Of a stretch of DNA of 64,000 nt, positions 46,105 to 56,200 are shown piece after piece. The translations under genes and the position numbers were made by a program. A model generated the notes under the pieces. That model was not told where the DNA came from, ran no database searches, and was given only the letters and a program-made list of their open reading frames with translations. Source of the DNA: Phytohabitans suffuscus (GTDB lineage: Bacteria; Actinomycetota; Actinomycetes; Mycobacteriales; Micromonosporaceae); NCBI RefSeq assembly GCF_011764565.1, contig NZ_AP022871.1:7936320-8000319 (forward strand). The letters are read 5' to 3'. Numbering within the stretch: the stretch's first letter is position 1; each line of letters begins with the position of its first letter.

Positions 46105-46637
46105 ATGGAGCTTTCCGGGAAAGTCGCGCTGGTGACCGGCGGTACGCGGGGGATCGGGCGGGCGGTCGTGCGGCGGCTGGCCAGGGATGGCGCGCGCGTG
46201 GTGTTCACGTACCGGGACAGCGGGGAGGCGGCCGGGGAACTGGCCGGCGAGCTGCCTGGCGCGGTCGCGGTCCGCGCCGACCAGGCCGAGGTCGGTGCCG
46301 TGGCGGAGATGTTCGCGCCGGTGCGTGACGGCCTCGACATCCTCGTCAACAACGCCGCCGTCAACCCGCGCCGGCCGCTCGCGGAGCTGACCGCCGGCGA
46401 CTTCGACCATGTGATGACCGTCAACGCCAAGTTTCCGGTACTGGCGATGCGCGAGGCCGCCGCCGTGATGCGCGACGGCGGCCGCATCGTCAACATCTCC
46501 TCGCTCAACACCGTGCTGCCCGCGCCCGGCCACGCCCTCTACGGCGCGAGCAAGGCGGTGCTGGAGCAGTTCACCATGGTCGCGGCCCGCGAGCTGGGCG
46601 GGCGGGGCATCACCGTCAACGTGATCAGCGCCGGGTC
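46105..46637 (+). pseudogene. SDR oxidoreductase gene truncated at its 3' end
   Basis: It begins as a normal short-chain dehydrogenase (LSGKVALVTGGTRGIGRAVV, NNAAVNP, IVNISSLNTVLPAPGHALYGASKAVLEQ with Ser-Tyr-Lys) and loses homology after GITVNVISAG at about 46637. The expected C-terminal 65-70 residues are absent. The open frame beyond is the antisense of the DedA gene, whose stop codon (46625-46627) lies inside this gene. A deletion or rearrangement joined the two. Confidence 0.7.
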
Positions 46638-47341
46638 CCGTAGAGCGTGCCGCGGGGCGCCGGCGGCGGCTCGGGGGTGTCGCGCGCCCGCCGGCGCCGC
46701 CGTACGCGGACGACGACGAACCAGCCCACGGCCGCCGCGCAGGCGACGATCACGACCAGTTGGAACGCGCCGGCGTACGCCTCGACCGACTGCCAGTTCT
46801 CGCCGAGCAGGTAGCCGGCCATCACGAACGTCGTGTTCCAGATCAGGCTGCCCGCCGTGGTGTAGAGCAGGAACCGCCCCACCGGCATCCGTTCCACCCC
46901 GGCCGGCACCGAGATCAGGCTGCGGAAGATCGGGATCATGCGCCCGAAGAAGACCGCCTTGCCGCCGTGCCGCACGAACCACGCCTCGGTCCGGTCGATG
47001 TCGGAGAGCTTGACCAGCGGCAGCTTCGCCGCGATCGCCCGGATCCGGTCCCGCCCCAGCGCCACGCCGATGTAGTACAGCGCGAGCGCGCCGACGACCG
47101 AGCCGAGCGTGGTCCAGGCGATCGCCCCGAACAGGCTCATCCTGCCCTGGCTGGCGGTGAACCCGGCGAGCGGCAGGATCACCTCGCTGGGGATCGGGGG
47201 GAACAGGTTCTCCAGCGCCACGGCCAGCCCCGCGCCAGGCCCGCCGAGCCGCTCCATGAGGGAGATGACCAGTCCGGCGGGGCCGCCCTCCGGAGGTTCG
47301 GACTGCAGGGCCAGGACATCGGTGTGCGCGTGCGCGGTCAT
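46625..47341 (-). CDS. DedA/VTT-family membrane protein
   Basis: A 238-residue integral membrane protein. It has the DedA signatures ENLFPPIPSEVILPLAGF near residue 38, GSVVGALALYYIGVALGRDRI, and VFFGRMIPIFRSLISVPAGVERMP with the conserved Arg/Pro, plus further helices and a basic tail. DedA proteins move lipid carriers and polar lipids between leaflets. The ATG at 47341 is used and an upstream extension is not hydrophobic. The last codons overlap the end of the truncated SDR, so the C-terminal tail may be altered. Confidence 0.88.
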   Translation of the reverse strand: MTAHAHTDVLALQSEPPEGGPAGLVISLMERLGGPGAGLAVALENLFPPIPSEVILPLAGFTASQGRMSLFGAIAWTTLGSVVGALALYYIGVALGRDRIRAIAAKLPLVKLSDIDRTEAWFVRHGGKAVFFGRMIPIFRSLISVPAGVERMPVGRFLLYTTAGSLIWNTTFVMAGYLLGENWQSVEAYAGAFQLVVIVACAAAVGWFVVVRVRRRRRARDTPEPPPAPRGTLYGTRR

Positions 47342-47621
47342 GCCTTCGACGCTATGGGCGCGCCCGTGCCCGGACCATGCGGCCGGCCACCCGGTCACCT
47401 GCGGAAAACCTCAGGGCGGCCGGCGGGTCGCGGTCGTGAGGATCTCTCATACCACTGTGGACATTCGAGGTACGCGCTTCGATGCGTTGGGCCGCTTGAG
47501 AACCGCTGGAGAACTAGTGGATGTCACAGTGTGGTTCCCGAAGGCCGGCAGGGGCTCGCGGAGGCGGCGTTCGACGGGCAGTATCTGTTTGGTGCGGATG
47601 GGTGACCAAGAGTCTGGGGCG

Positions 47622-48392
47622 ATGACCGTTGAGGAGCGCCTGCCGGGTGGCAGCACCGGCGGCGCCGTGCGGGTCGGCGACACCGTGCGCCGGACACCCG
47701 GCCGGTGGACACCGGCCGTGCACGCCCTGCTGCGCCACCTGGAGTCCGTCGGCTTCGACCGGGCGCCGCGCGCGCTCGGCTTCGACGAGCGGGGCCGGGA
47801 GGTCCTCTCCTACCTGCCGGGCGAGGTGGTCGGCGACACCCGTCCCTGGCCCTCGTGGGTCTACGGCGAGCACGCGCTGCGCGAGGTGGCCGGCTGGCTG
47901 CGCGAGTTCCACGCCGCGGTGGCCGACTTCGTCCCGCCGCCGGGCGCGGTGTGGCGTGAGGGCGGCACCTGGCGGCCGGGGCTGATCGTGGGGCACAACG
48001 ACGCCGCGCCGTACAACGCGGCCTGGGCCGACGGGCGGCTGGCCGGCTTCTTCGACTGGGACTTCGCCTCGCCGGTGAGCGTCGAGTACGACCTGGCGTT
48101 CACCGCGTTCGCCTGGGTGCCGCTGCACGCCCGCCGGGTGGTGGGTGCGGAGGGCTTCACCGCGTTCGAGCGGCGGCCGGAGCGGCTGCGGGTGATGCTC
48201 GACGCGTACGGGTGGACCGGCCCGATCGGACCGTTCATCGAGATCGTCCGGCGGCGGGCCAGCGACTCGGCGGCCGGCATCCGGCGCAACGCGGCGGCCG
48301 GCGACCCGGCGTACGTGATGATGGTCGAGCAGGGCGTCGACGCGTCGCTGGAGACCGCGGTCACCGAGCTCGCCGACTTCCCGAGCCTGTAG
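47622..48392 (+). CDS. Aminoglycoside phosphotransferase-family kinase
   Basis: A 256-residue kinase-fold protein. The catalytic loop is in LIVGHNDAAPYNAAW (HxDxxxxN) and the metal-binding Asp is in GFFDWDFASP. The N-lobe is short, with LPGEVVGDTRPWPSW. It resembles the many small-molecule kinases of the APH superfamily, so resistance cannot be claimed. An in-frame ATG at 47598 is an alternative start. Confidence 0.82.
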   Translation: MTVEERLPGGSTGGAVRVGDTVRRTPGRWTPAVHALLRHLESVGFDRAPRALGFDERGREVLSYLPGEVVGDTRPWPSWVYGEHALREVAGWLREFHAAVADFVPPPGAVWREGGTWRPGLIVGHNDAAPYNAAWADGRLAGFFDWDFASPVSVEYDLAFTAFAWVPLHARRVVGAEGFTAFERRPERLRVMLDAYGWTGPIGPFIEIVRRRASDSAAGIRRNAAAGDPAYVMMVEQGVDASLETAVTELADFPSL

Positions 48393-48920
48393 CCCGGGGC
48401 TGCGGAGGAGCTTTCCGACCGGGCCCGCTCCAGGGTGGAGCTTCCGAGCGGAACAGGCCGGCCTGGGCCAGCATCTTTCGCCGTAGGAAACAAAAGTGCG
48501 TTCAGTCCTAACGGAAGATGTAGACATCTCGATGGCAAGTCCGTTAGGGTCTGACAACGTTAGTCGCATCGAGGTGGCCGGCGGCGCGGTGGCCTCGACG
48601 GTCCGAGGGTTGTGTCCTTGCCGGGGGAGTGGCACCTCCTTGACGATGGCATAGCCTGCTGTCGATATTGGCGCGGCGGTGCGCGCCCTGGCCGCAACAC
48701 CCCAGCCAGGCTTCGGGTCGGCTCTCCCCGTTAGCCGCGGGCTGGCTTCCAACGCCGACAAGCTCCACCCCACGAACCGATGACACCCCCTGCCCGCGTA
48801 CGGGCCGGCGGCCGACACCGCCTGGCCCGGCACCGTGGGCCGGCTGACGCTGCCCGCGTAACGCAATCCGTCGATCGTGCGCGTCCGCCGGCAGAAGACT
48901 CGCGAAAGGTTGTGTCGGAC
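48393..48920. promoter_or_regulatory. Upstream region of the cupredoxin/DUF1080 cluster
   Basis: A 528-nt gene-free region. It contains a long inverted repeat (48507-48548) and a plausible sigma-70-like pair TTGACG (48640-48645) / GATATT (48664-48669) with an 18-nt spacer. A GC-rich leader of about 250 nt leads to the ATG at 48921, with GAAAGG 11 nt before it. No riboswitch class is recognised. Confidence 0.5.
48507..48548. promoter_or_regulatory. Inverted repeat CCTAACGGA ... TCCGTTAGG
   Basis: Nine-bp perfect arms 24 nt apart enclose a second small dyad (GATGT-AG-ACATC). The region is markedly AT-richer than its surroundings. It is a candidate operator or hairpin ahead of the three-gene redox cluster or at the end of the kinase transcript. 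Confidence 0.5.
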
Positions 48921-51900
48921 ATGCCACTCATCCCTGTGCGGCGCGGTCGCCAAAGACCACCTCGAGGGCCGAGCCGGCCGCTCACCGTGGTCGCGGCGGT
49001 CGCCGTCCTGCTGGTGAGCTCCGTACTGGCCGCCGCCCCGGTGAGCGCCCGGCCGGCGGACACCGGCGGCGCCACGCCATCGCAGCAGCTCCTGGCCCAG
49101 ACGCTCACCTGGACGGCCGGCGACAGCACCCTGGCCTACGTCTCCGCCCCCACGACCGCCGTCGCGGGACCGACCACCATCGTCTTCGAGAACAGCCGGG
49201 CCACCGGCAACACCACGGGCATGCAGCACACGCTGACGTTCGAGACCGGCAACCCGGCGTACAACAGCGACGTCGACCTCAACATCCTGGCCGACCCGTT
49301 CGACGCCAACCAGGGGCGGCACACCGCCGAGGTCGTCCTCACGCCGGGCACCTACCGCTACTTCTGCGCGATCCCCGGGCACGGGACGATGACCGGCCTG
49401 CTCGTGGTGACCGACGGCGGCGGGGACACCACGCCGCCGACCGTGACCGCGCAGGTCACCGGCGAGCAGAACGGCGACGGTGACTACGTCGGCGCCGCGA
49501 CCGTCACGCTGGACGCGACCGACACCGGCTCCGGCGTGTCCAAGGTGGAGTACGCGCTGGACGGCGGGGCGTACGGGACCTACTCCGGCCCGGTGACCGT
49601 CAACGCGCCCGGCGACCACACGGTCAGCTACCGCGCGACCGACGTCGCCGGCAACACGTCCGAGCCGCAGTCGGTGTCGTTCACGGTGGTGGACGAGCCG
49701 GACCCGGACACCACCGCGCCCACGGTGACGGCGGCGGTGACCGGTGACCGCGACGAAAACGGCGCCTACCTGGGCACGGCCACCGTGACGATCTCCGCCA
49801 CCGACTCCGAGTCCGGTGTGGACACGATCGAGTACTCATTGGACGGAGGGGCGTACACGGCGTACACCGCGCCGCTCAGCGTCACCGCGCCGGGGCAGCA
49901 CACCGTCAACTACCGGGCCACCGACAACGCGGGCAACACCTCCACGCCGCAGGCGGTGGCGTTCACGGTCGTCGACGTGCCCGACCCCGACACCACCCCG
50001 CCGACCGTGAACGCCCAGATCGCCGGCGAGCCGGACGGTGAGGGCAACTACATCGGCGTGGCGACGGTGACGATCTCCGCCACCGACGCCGACTCCGGTG
50101 TGGACACCGTGGAGTACTCGCTGGACGGCCAGCCGTACGCGCAGTACACCGCGCCGGTCGTGGTCAACCAGCCCGGCCCGCACACGGTGGCGTACCGCGC
50201 GACCGACAACGCCGGCAACACCTCCACGCCGCAGACCGTGTCGTTCACGGTCGTGGACGAGTCCGAGCCGGACACGACCCCGCCGACCGTGACCGCCGCG
50301 CTCAGCGGCGAGCAGGACGGCGAGGGCGCGTACGTCGGCGCCGCCACCGTCACGCTCACCGCCACCGACACCGAGTCCGGTGTGGAGAGTGTGGAGTACT
50401 CGCTGGACGGCGGGGCGTACACCGCGTACACCGCGCCGGTCACCGTCAACACGGCGGGCCAGCACACGGTCAGCTACCGGGCGACCGACGCCGCCGGCAA
50501 CACCTCGGCGGCGCAGTCGGTGTCGTTCTCCGTGGTGGCACCGCCGCAGGACACCGAGCCGCCGACCGTGAACGCGACGGTCGCCGGCCAGCGGGACGGC
50601 AACGGCGCGTACGTGGGTGCCGCCACCGTCACGGTCACCGCCACCGACGCCGGCTCCGGCCTCGACCGGATCGAGTACTCGGTGGACGGCCAGCCGTACG
50701 CCGTCTACACCGCCCCGGTGACGGTCAACCAGCCCGGCCAGCACACGGTCAGCTACCGCGCCACCGACCGGGCGGGCAACACGTCGACGGCGCAGTCGGC
50801 CTCGTTCACGGTGGTCGCGGCGCCCGGCGACACCACGCCGCCCACGGTGAACGCCACGATCGCCGGGCAGCAGGACGGCAGCTGGTCCTATGTGGGCAGC
50901 GCGACGATAACGCTCACCGCGGCCGACACCGGCGGCTCCGGGCTGCTCCGCGTGGAGTACGCCCTCGACGGGCACGGCTACATCGTCTACACCGGACCGG
51001 TCACTGTGAACACTCCCGGCCAGCACACGATCAGCTACCGCGCGACCGACCGGGCGGGCAACGTCTCCACCACCGGCTCGACCGCGTTCAACGTGGTCGA
51101 GAGCGGACCCGGGGCGCCCTCCTGCCGGGTGGCCGACACCCGACCGACCGTCTGGATCGGCACGAAGGACAGCGGCGTGCCCAACCGCGCGGTCTCCGGC
51201 GGCTGCTGGATCAACAACCTGATCGAGGACGAGAAGCCGTGGGCCACGCCCGCCGACTTCGTCGCCCACGTGCAGGCGGTCAGCGAGAACCTGCACAACC
51301 GCGGCCTGATCACCAACCAGCAGCGCAACACGCTGGTCCGCACCGCCCGCGAGTCGGGCGTCGGCAAGGCGGACGACAAGCAGGGCTACCTGGCGCTGCT
51401 GGACCGCACGCCGGCCTCGTTCAACCTCTGGGAGCACGTCGGCGCCGGCGGCTTCCGGCGCAACGCCGACGGGTCGATCACCAGCCAGGCGGTCGACGGG
51501 CTCGGCATGCTGTGGTTCCCGGTCCGGGAGTACGGCGACTTCTCGCTCAAGCTCCAGTGGCGCGACGACGCGCCGGGCGACGGCCGGGTCAACAGCGGCG
51601 TCTTCGTCCGCTTCCCGCAGGTGCACCAGCACCCGCAGGAGCCCCGCCCGGAGTGGGTCGCCATCAAGTACGGCCACGAGCTGCAGATCTTCGACCGGGC
51701 CGACGGCGACATGTACAAGAGCGGGTCGGTGTACGGCTTCGACCGGGTCGACCTGGCCGGCGCCGGCGTCACGGCGAAGGGCACCTGGAACGACTACGAG
51801 ATCCGGGTCGTGGGCCAGCACTACTCGCTGTTCCGCAACGGCGTGCTCATCAACGAGTTCGTCAACGCGCCCGGCGCGGTCTTCGACCCGCCGCGGCCGG

Positions 51901-52010
51901 ACGACCCGGGCACCGACGGCCGGCAGCACACCACCGGCTACATCGGACTCCAGAACCACGGTGCCAGCGACATCGTGAGCTTCCGGAACATCCGGATCGC
52001 CCAGCTGTGA
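48921..52010 (+). CDS. Secreted cupredoxin / six OmpL47-type repeats / DUF1080 protein
   Basis: A 1029-residue protein. After a long signal peptide (ending PVSA), a plastocyanin-like domain (about 50-165) has the type 1 copper ligands visible: His in GMQHTLTFE and Cys-His-Met in FCAIPGHGTM. Six tandem beta-sandwich repeats of about 93 residues follow (each with TPPTVxAxxxGxxxGxGxYVGxATVT and HTVSYRATDxAGNTS), as in OmpL47-type domains. A short helical unit (SGVPNRAVSGGCWINNLIEDE) leads to a C-terminal DUF1080/3-keto-disaccharide hydrolase-like sandwich (about 790-1029: FNLWEHVGAGGFRRNADG, NSGVFVRFP, WNDYEIRVVGQHYSLFRNGVLINEF). The three-gene cluster suggests a cell-exterior redox function on sugars. 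Confidence 0.82.
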   Translation: MPLIPVRRGRQRPPRGPSRPLTVVAAVAVLLVSSVLAAAPVSARPADTGGATPSQQLLAQTLTWTAGDSTLAYVSAPTTAVAGPTTIVFENSRATGNTTGMQHTLTFETGNPAYNSDVDLNILADPFDANQGRHTAEVVLTPGTYRYFCAIPGHGTMTGLLVVTDGGGDTTPPTVTAQVTGEQNGDGDYVGAATVTLDATDTGSGVSKVEYALDGGAYGTYSGPVTVNAPGDHTVSYRATDVAGNTSEPQSVSFTVVDEPDPDTTAPTVTAAVTGDRDENGAYLGTATVTISATDSESGVDTIEYSLDGGAYTAYTAPLSVTAPGQHTVNYRATDNAGNTSTPQAVAFTVVDVPDPDTTPPTVNAQIAGEPDGEGNYIGVATVTISATDADSGVDTVEYSLDGQPYAQYTAPVVVNQPGPHTVAYRATDNAGNTSTPQTVSFTVVDESEPDTTPPTVTAALSGEQDGEGAYVGAATVTLTATDTESGVESVEYSLDGGAYTAYTAPVTVNTAGQHTVSYRATDAAGNTSAAQSVSFSVVAPPQDTEPPTVNATVAGQRDGNGAYVGAATVTVTATDAGSGLDRIEYSVDGQPYAVYTAPVTVNQPGQHTVSYRATDRAGNTSTAQSASFTVVAAPGDTTPPTVNATIAGQQDGSWSYVGSATITLTAADTGGSGLLRVEYALDGHGYIVYTGPVTVNTPGQHTISYRATDRAGNVSTTGSTAFNVVESGPGAPSCRVADTRPTVWIGTKDSGVPNRAVSGGCWINNLIEDEKPWATPADFVAHVQAVSENLHNRGLITNQQRNTLVRTARESGVGKADDKQGYLALLDRTPASFNLWEHVGAGGFRRNADGSITSQAVDGLGMLWFPVREYGDFSLKLQWRDDAPGDGRVNSGVFVRFPQVHQHPQEPRPEWVAIKYGHELQIFDRADGDMYKSGSVYGFDRVDLAGAGVTAKGTWNDYEIRVVGQHYSLFRNGVLINEFVNAPGAVFDPPRPDDPGTDGRQHTTGYIGLQNHGASDIVSFRNIRIAQL

Positions 52011-52065
52011 GAGCGCCGCCGCCCGCGCGGAGCGCGGGCCAGCATGACAGAGATTGGACGGAACT

Positions 52066-53243
52066 GTGAACGCCAGAAGAGGACTCGTCCTCGCGGTGGT
52101 CGCCCTAACCCTCGCCGCGGCGGGTACGCTCGCCCGCGGCGGGGCCCCGGTACCGGGGAGCCGAACGCCGCGGGCGACAAGGGGGTGGCCGCCGTCAACG
52201 CGGCGGCCGCTGCCGCCGCCGCGGCCGGCGCGGAGCGGCCCGGCGGCTGCACCGTGATCGACCGCCGCTTCAACCTGTACGCGGTGGAACTGCCGAAGGA
52301 CCCGGTCACCAACCAGATCCGGCTCGGCTACGGCCTGACACCGGAGTCGGCCTCCTACCCCGGGCCGCTGATCGAGATGATCGAGGGGCAGTGCTTCGCG
52401 ATCACGCTCTACAACCAGGTGCCGGTGGCGACGCTGGAGGCGCTGCGCACCGACCCCAACCACCCGGTCGGCGTGTCCCTGCACACGCACGGGGTCAAGT
52501 ACACCCAGATGTCCGACGGCACGGTGCACAGCAACTCGTTCGTGCCGCCGGGCGGCTCGCGCACCTACATCTGGTACGCCCAGCCGCGCAACACGACCAC
52601 CGGCGCACAGGGCACGGCCGGCTACTGGTGGTACCACGACCACGTGGGCGGCGGGCCGCACGGCACACCGGGGATCGCCTCGGGGCTGTTCGGCGGCGTC
52701 GTCGTGCGGCGGCAGGGCGACCCGCGCCCGGACCGCACGTACGTGCTGGCCTTCGGCGACCGGCAGACCATCAACCTGCGGCGCAGCAGCGAGGCCGACA
52801 CCTGCGACGAGCAGAACCCGGTGCCCGGCCCGACCTGCGTGGTCGCGAAGGTCGGCGAGAAGGTCGAGTTCCTCGTCATCGGCATCGGCAACGACATGCA
52901 CACGTTCCACGTGCACGGGCACTCCTGGGCGGACACCCGCACGGGCGTGATCGACGGCAGCAAGCAGCTCGTCGACTCGGTGCCGATCATCGACAACAAG
53001 ACGGTCGGCCCCGGCGACACGTTCGGCGCGCGGGTGATCGCCGGCGAGTCGGTCGGGCCGGGCCACTGGATGCTCCACTGCCACATGCAGTTCCACTCGG
53101 ATCTCGGCATGTCCACGACGTTCCACGTCCTGGACCAGAACGGCGCCATGACCGCGCACGCCGGGCACGCGCCGGCGAACCCGGTCCAGGCCGCGCCGGC
53201 AGGCGGCGGCCAGGATGCGACCGCCCACGGAAACCACGGTTGA
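52066..53243 (+). CDS. Secreted multicopper oxidase (one-base frameshift after the signal peptide)
   Basis: The GTG start (GGACGGA upstream) opens a signal peptide, NARRGLVLAVVALTLAAAGTLA. The frame shifts in the GGGGCCCC tract 52141-52148. One added base gives a continuous 392-residue protein. Copper ligand motifs are complete: SLHTHG, WWYHDHVGG, HTFHVHGHSW, and HWMLHCHMQFHSDLGM with the type 1 Cys, His and Met. Length and motif spacing suit a short laccase or copper-resistance-type oxidase. It probably reduces O2 with electrons from the neighbouring secreted proteins, which is inference. It follows the cupredoxin gene by 55 nt and precedes the ThuA fusion by 16 nt. Confidence 0.87.
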
Positions 53244-53259
53244 TCCCGGAGGAGACGAG

Positions 53260-56200
53260 ATGAGACCCATCTGGAGGCGCGCGGTGACGCTCGCGTCCGT
53301 CGCCACGTTAGCGCTAGGCGTGCTGTCGGTACCCGTGTCAGCCGCACCCGCGCCAGTCGTCCTGCCCCCACCTGGGGCAGGAACGCGGTCAACGTACTGG
53401 TGTTCCACGGACCAGTGGCGCAGCAGGACGACCCGGTCACCCGTGCCGTCACCTCGATCCGCAAGCTGGGCCGGGAGCACGGCTTCTACGTGCACGACTC
53501 GGCCGACCCGGCGGTGTTCAACCCCACCAACCTCGCCAGATACCGCAGCGTCGTCTTCCTCTCCGCCAACGGCGTGACGCTCGACGACACGCAGGAGGCG
53601 GCGTTCCAGGCGTACATCAAGGGCGGCGGCGGCTTCGTGGGCGTGCACGACGCGGCCCGCGCGCAGCCGAGCTCGGAGTGGTTCACCGGCCTGATCGGCA
53701 CCCGGCCGGCGGCGAGCCTGCCGAACGCCGAGCGGGTCGTGGAGTCCTCGGCGAGCGCCAACAACCCGCCGAACGAGACGGTGACGCAGGTCTTCGACGG
53801 CCTGCCCAGCACCAAGTGGCTGGCCTTCGCCCGCAGCGGCTGGCTGCAGGGCAAGCTCGCCGCGCCGGTGGTCGTCTCCCGGTACGCGCTCACCTCGGCG
53901 AACGACTTCGCCGGCCGGGACCCGCGGGACTGGCAGCTGCAGGGTTCGGCCGACGGGCAGAGCTGGACCACATTGGACACCCGTACCGGCGAGACCTTCG
54001 CCGGGCGGTTCGAGACCAAGCAGTACACGTTCACCAACACCACGGCGTACCTGTACTACCGGCTGAACATCACCGCGAACAGCGGCGAGTCGGCCACCCA
54101 GCTCGCCGAGCTGTGGCTGATCGGGCCGGACGCCGGCCCGCCGCCGGAGGCGACCGTGCAGCAGGCGACGGTCAGCATCACCGACCGCCAGCACCCGGCC
54201 AACAAGGGCCTGCCGCTGACCATCAAGCGCTCGGACCAGTGGATCAACTGGAACCCGAGCCCGGTCGGGCGCGTGCACACGGTGGCCCAGGTGCAGGAGC
54301 ACACGTACAACGCGGGGCTGAGCCGCAACGGCGCGTTCCACCCGGTCTCGTGGTGCCGTGACTACGAGGGCGGCCGCTCCTTCTACACCGGCATGGGCCG
54401 CACCGAGGCGAGCTACACCAGCGACGCCCAGTTCCAGGGGCACCTGCTGGGCGCGATCCAGTGGACGGCCGGCCTGGTCCGCGGCGACTGCCAGGCGACC
54501 ATCGCGGCCAACTACCGCACCGAGCGGCTGACCACCACCAACACCTCCGGGCAGCTCGACCAGATCGGCGAGCCGCACGGCCTGACCATCGCCCCGAACA
54601 ACGGGCGGGTCTTCTACGTCGGCAAGGCCGCCTGCGCCACCGGGCCGGTCGTCGACTGGTCCAACCCGAACGTGGGCAAGGGCTGCGGCACCATCCACCA
54701 GTGGGACCCGCAGACCAGGCAGGTCAAGCTGCTGACCACGCTCGAGGTCATGGGCAACCGGGGCAGCGGCAGCGAGCTGGTCAAGAACGAGGAGGGCCTG
54801 CTCGGCATCACGCTGGACCCGGCGTTCGCGGAGAACGGCTGGATGTACGTCTACTGGATGCCGCACGCGTCGATCGACCGGGAGAACCGGGTCGGCAAGC
54901 GGACCGTCTCGAGGTTCACCTACAACACGGCCGCCTCGACGATCGACCTGAGCAGCCGCAAGGACCTGCTCTCGTGGGACGTGCAGATCCACAGCTGCTG
55001 CCACGCCGGCGGCGGTATGACGTTCGACGAGTCCGGCAACCTCTACATCGGCAGCGGTGACAGCAACTCCTCCGGCGGCTCGGACGGCTACTCCGGCAAC
55101 AACTGGACCCAGGAGTTCGCGGGGATCTCGTTCCAGGACGCCCGCCGCACCTCCGGCAACACGAACGACCTCAACGGCAAGATCATCCGGATCCACCCGG
55201 AGGCCGACGGGACGTACACGATCCCCGACGGCAACCTCTTCACCGGCCTGGAGGAGGGCGGCGGCAAGACCCGCCCGGAGATCTACGTGATGGGCGTGCG
55301 CAACATCGCCCGGATCGCCTGGGACCCGGTCAACGACTGGCTGACCGCGGCGTGGGTCGGACCGGACGCGGGCGCGCCGAGCCCGGAGCTGGGCCCGGCG
55401 AAGTACGAGACCGCGACGATCATCACGTCGGCGGGCAACCACGGCTGGCCGTACTGCATGGGCAACCGGCAGCCGTACCGCGACCGGTCCAACACCGACG
55501 CCACGGTGCTGACCGGCTGGTACGACTGCGACAACCCGAAGAACGAGTCGCCGCGCAACACCGGCCTGGTCAACCTGCCGCCGGTCCGCGACAACATGAT
55601 CTGGTACTCGCCGCAGGGCGGTGGCCCGGTCTTCCCGAAGCGGAGCGACGGCAGCGGCGTCCCGACGTACGTGCAGTCGGAGAGCACCTACACCCAGCCG
55701 TACCTGACCGGTGGCGGGCAGGCCATCATGGACGGTCCGACCTACCACCGCGCCAATGTGGACACCAACAGCGGCGTGGCCTGGCCGGAGTACTGGGACA
55801 ACAAGTGGTTCATCGGTGACCAGTCCAACAGCCAGAACCGCGTGGCCGTCACGGTCAACCCGGAGACGGTGCCGCAGGCCGGCGCGCCGGCGTTCGCGGA
55901 GGACCTGAAGCCGTACGTCCAGCCGGGCAACGGCACCACCCAGCTCCAGTCCTGGATGGACGCCAAGTTCGGGCCGGACGGCGCGCTGTACCTGCTCGAC
56001 TACGCGGGCGGCTTCTTCAGCCTGCACTCGAACCAGAAGCTGATCCGCGTGGCGTACCAGGGCGGTCCGGCGACCCCGCACCCGAGCCTGGCGACGGCGC
56101 GCTCCGTGGCGCAGGCCCAGCCGCGGACGGTCGCGTTCTCGGCCGCCAAGGCCGGCGGCGTGGCCTGGGAGTGGGACTTCGGCGACGGCACCAACAAGTC

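Noticed and set aside
47622..48392. Aminoglycoside resistance gene
   Set aside because: The kinase motifs define only the APH superfamily. No close resemblance to a resistance enzyme was visible and there is no mobile context.
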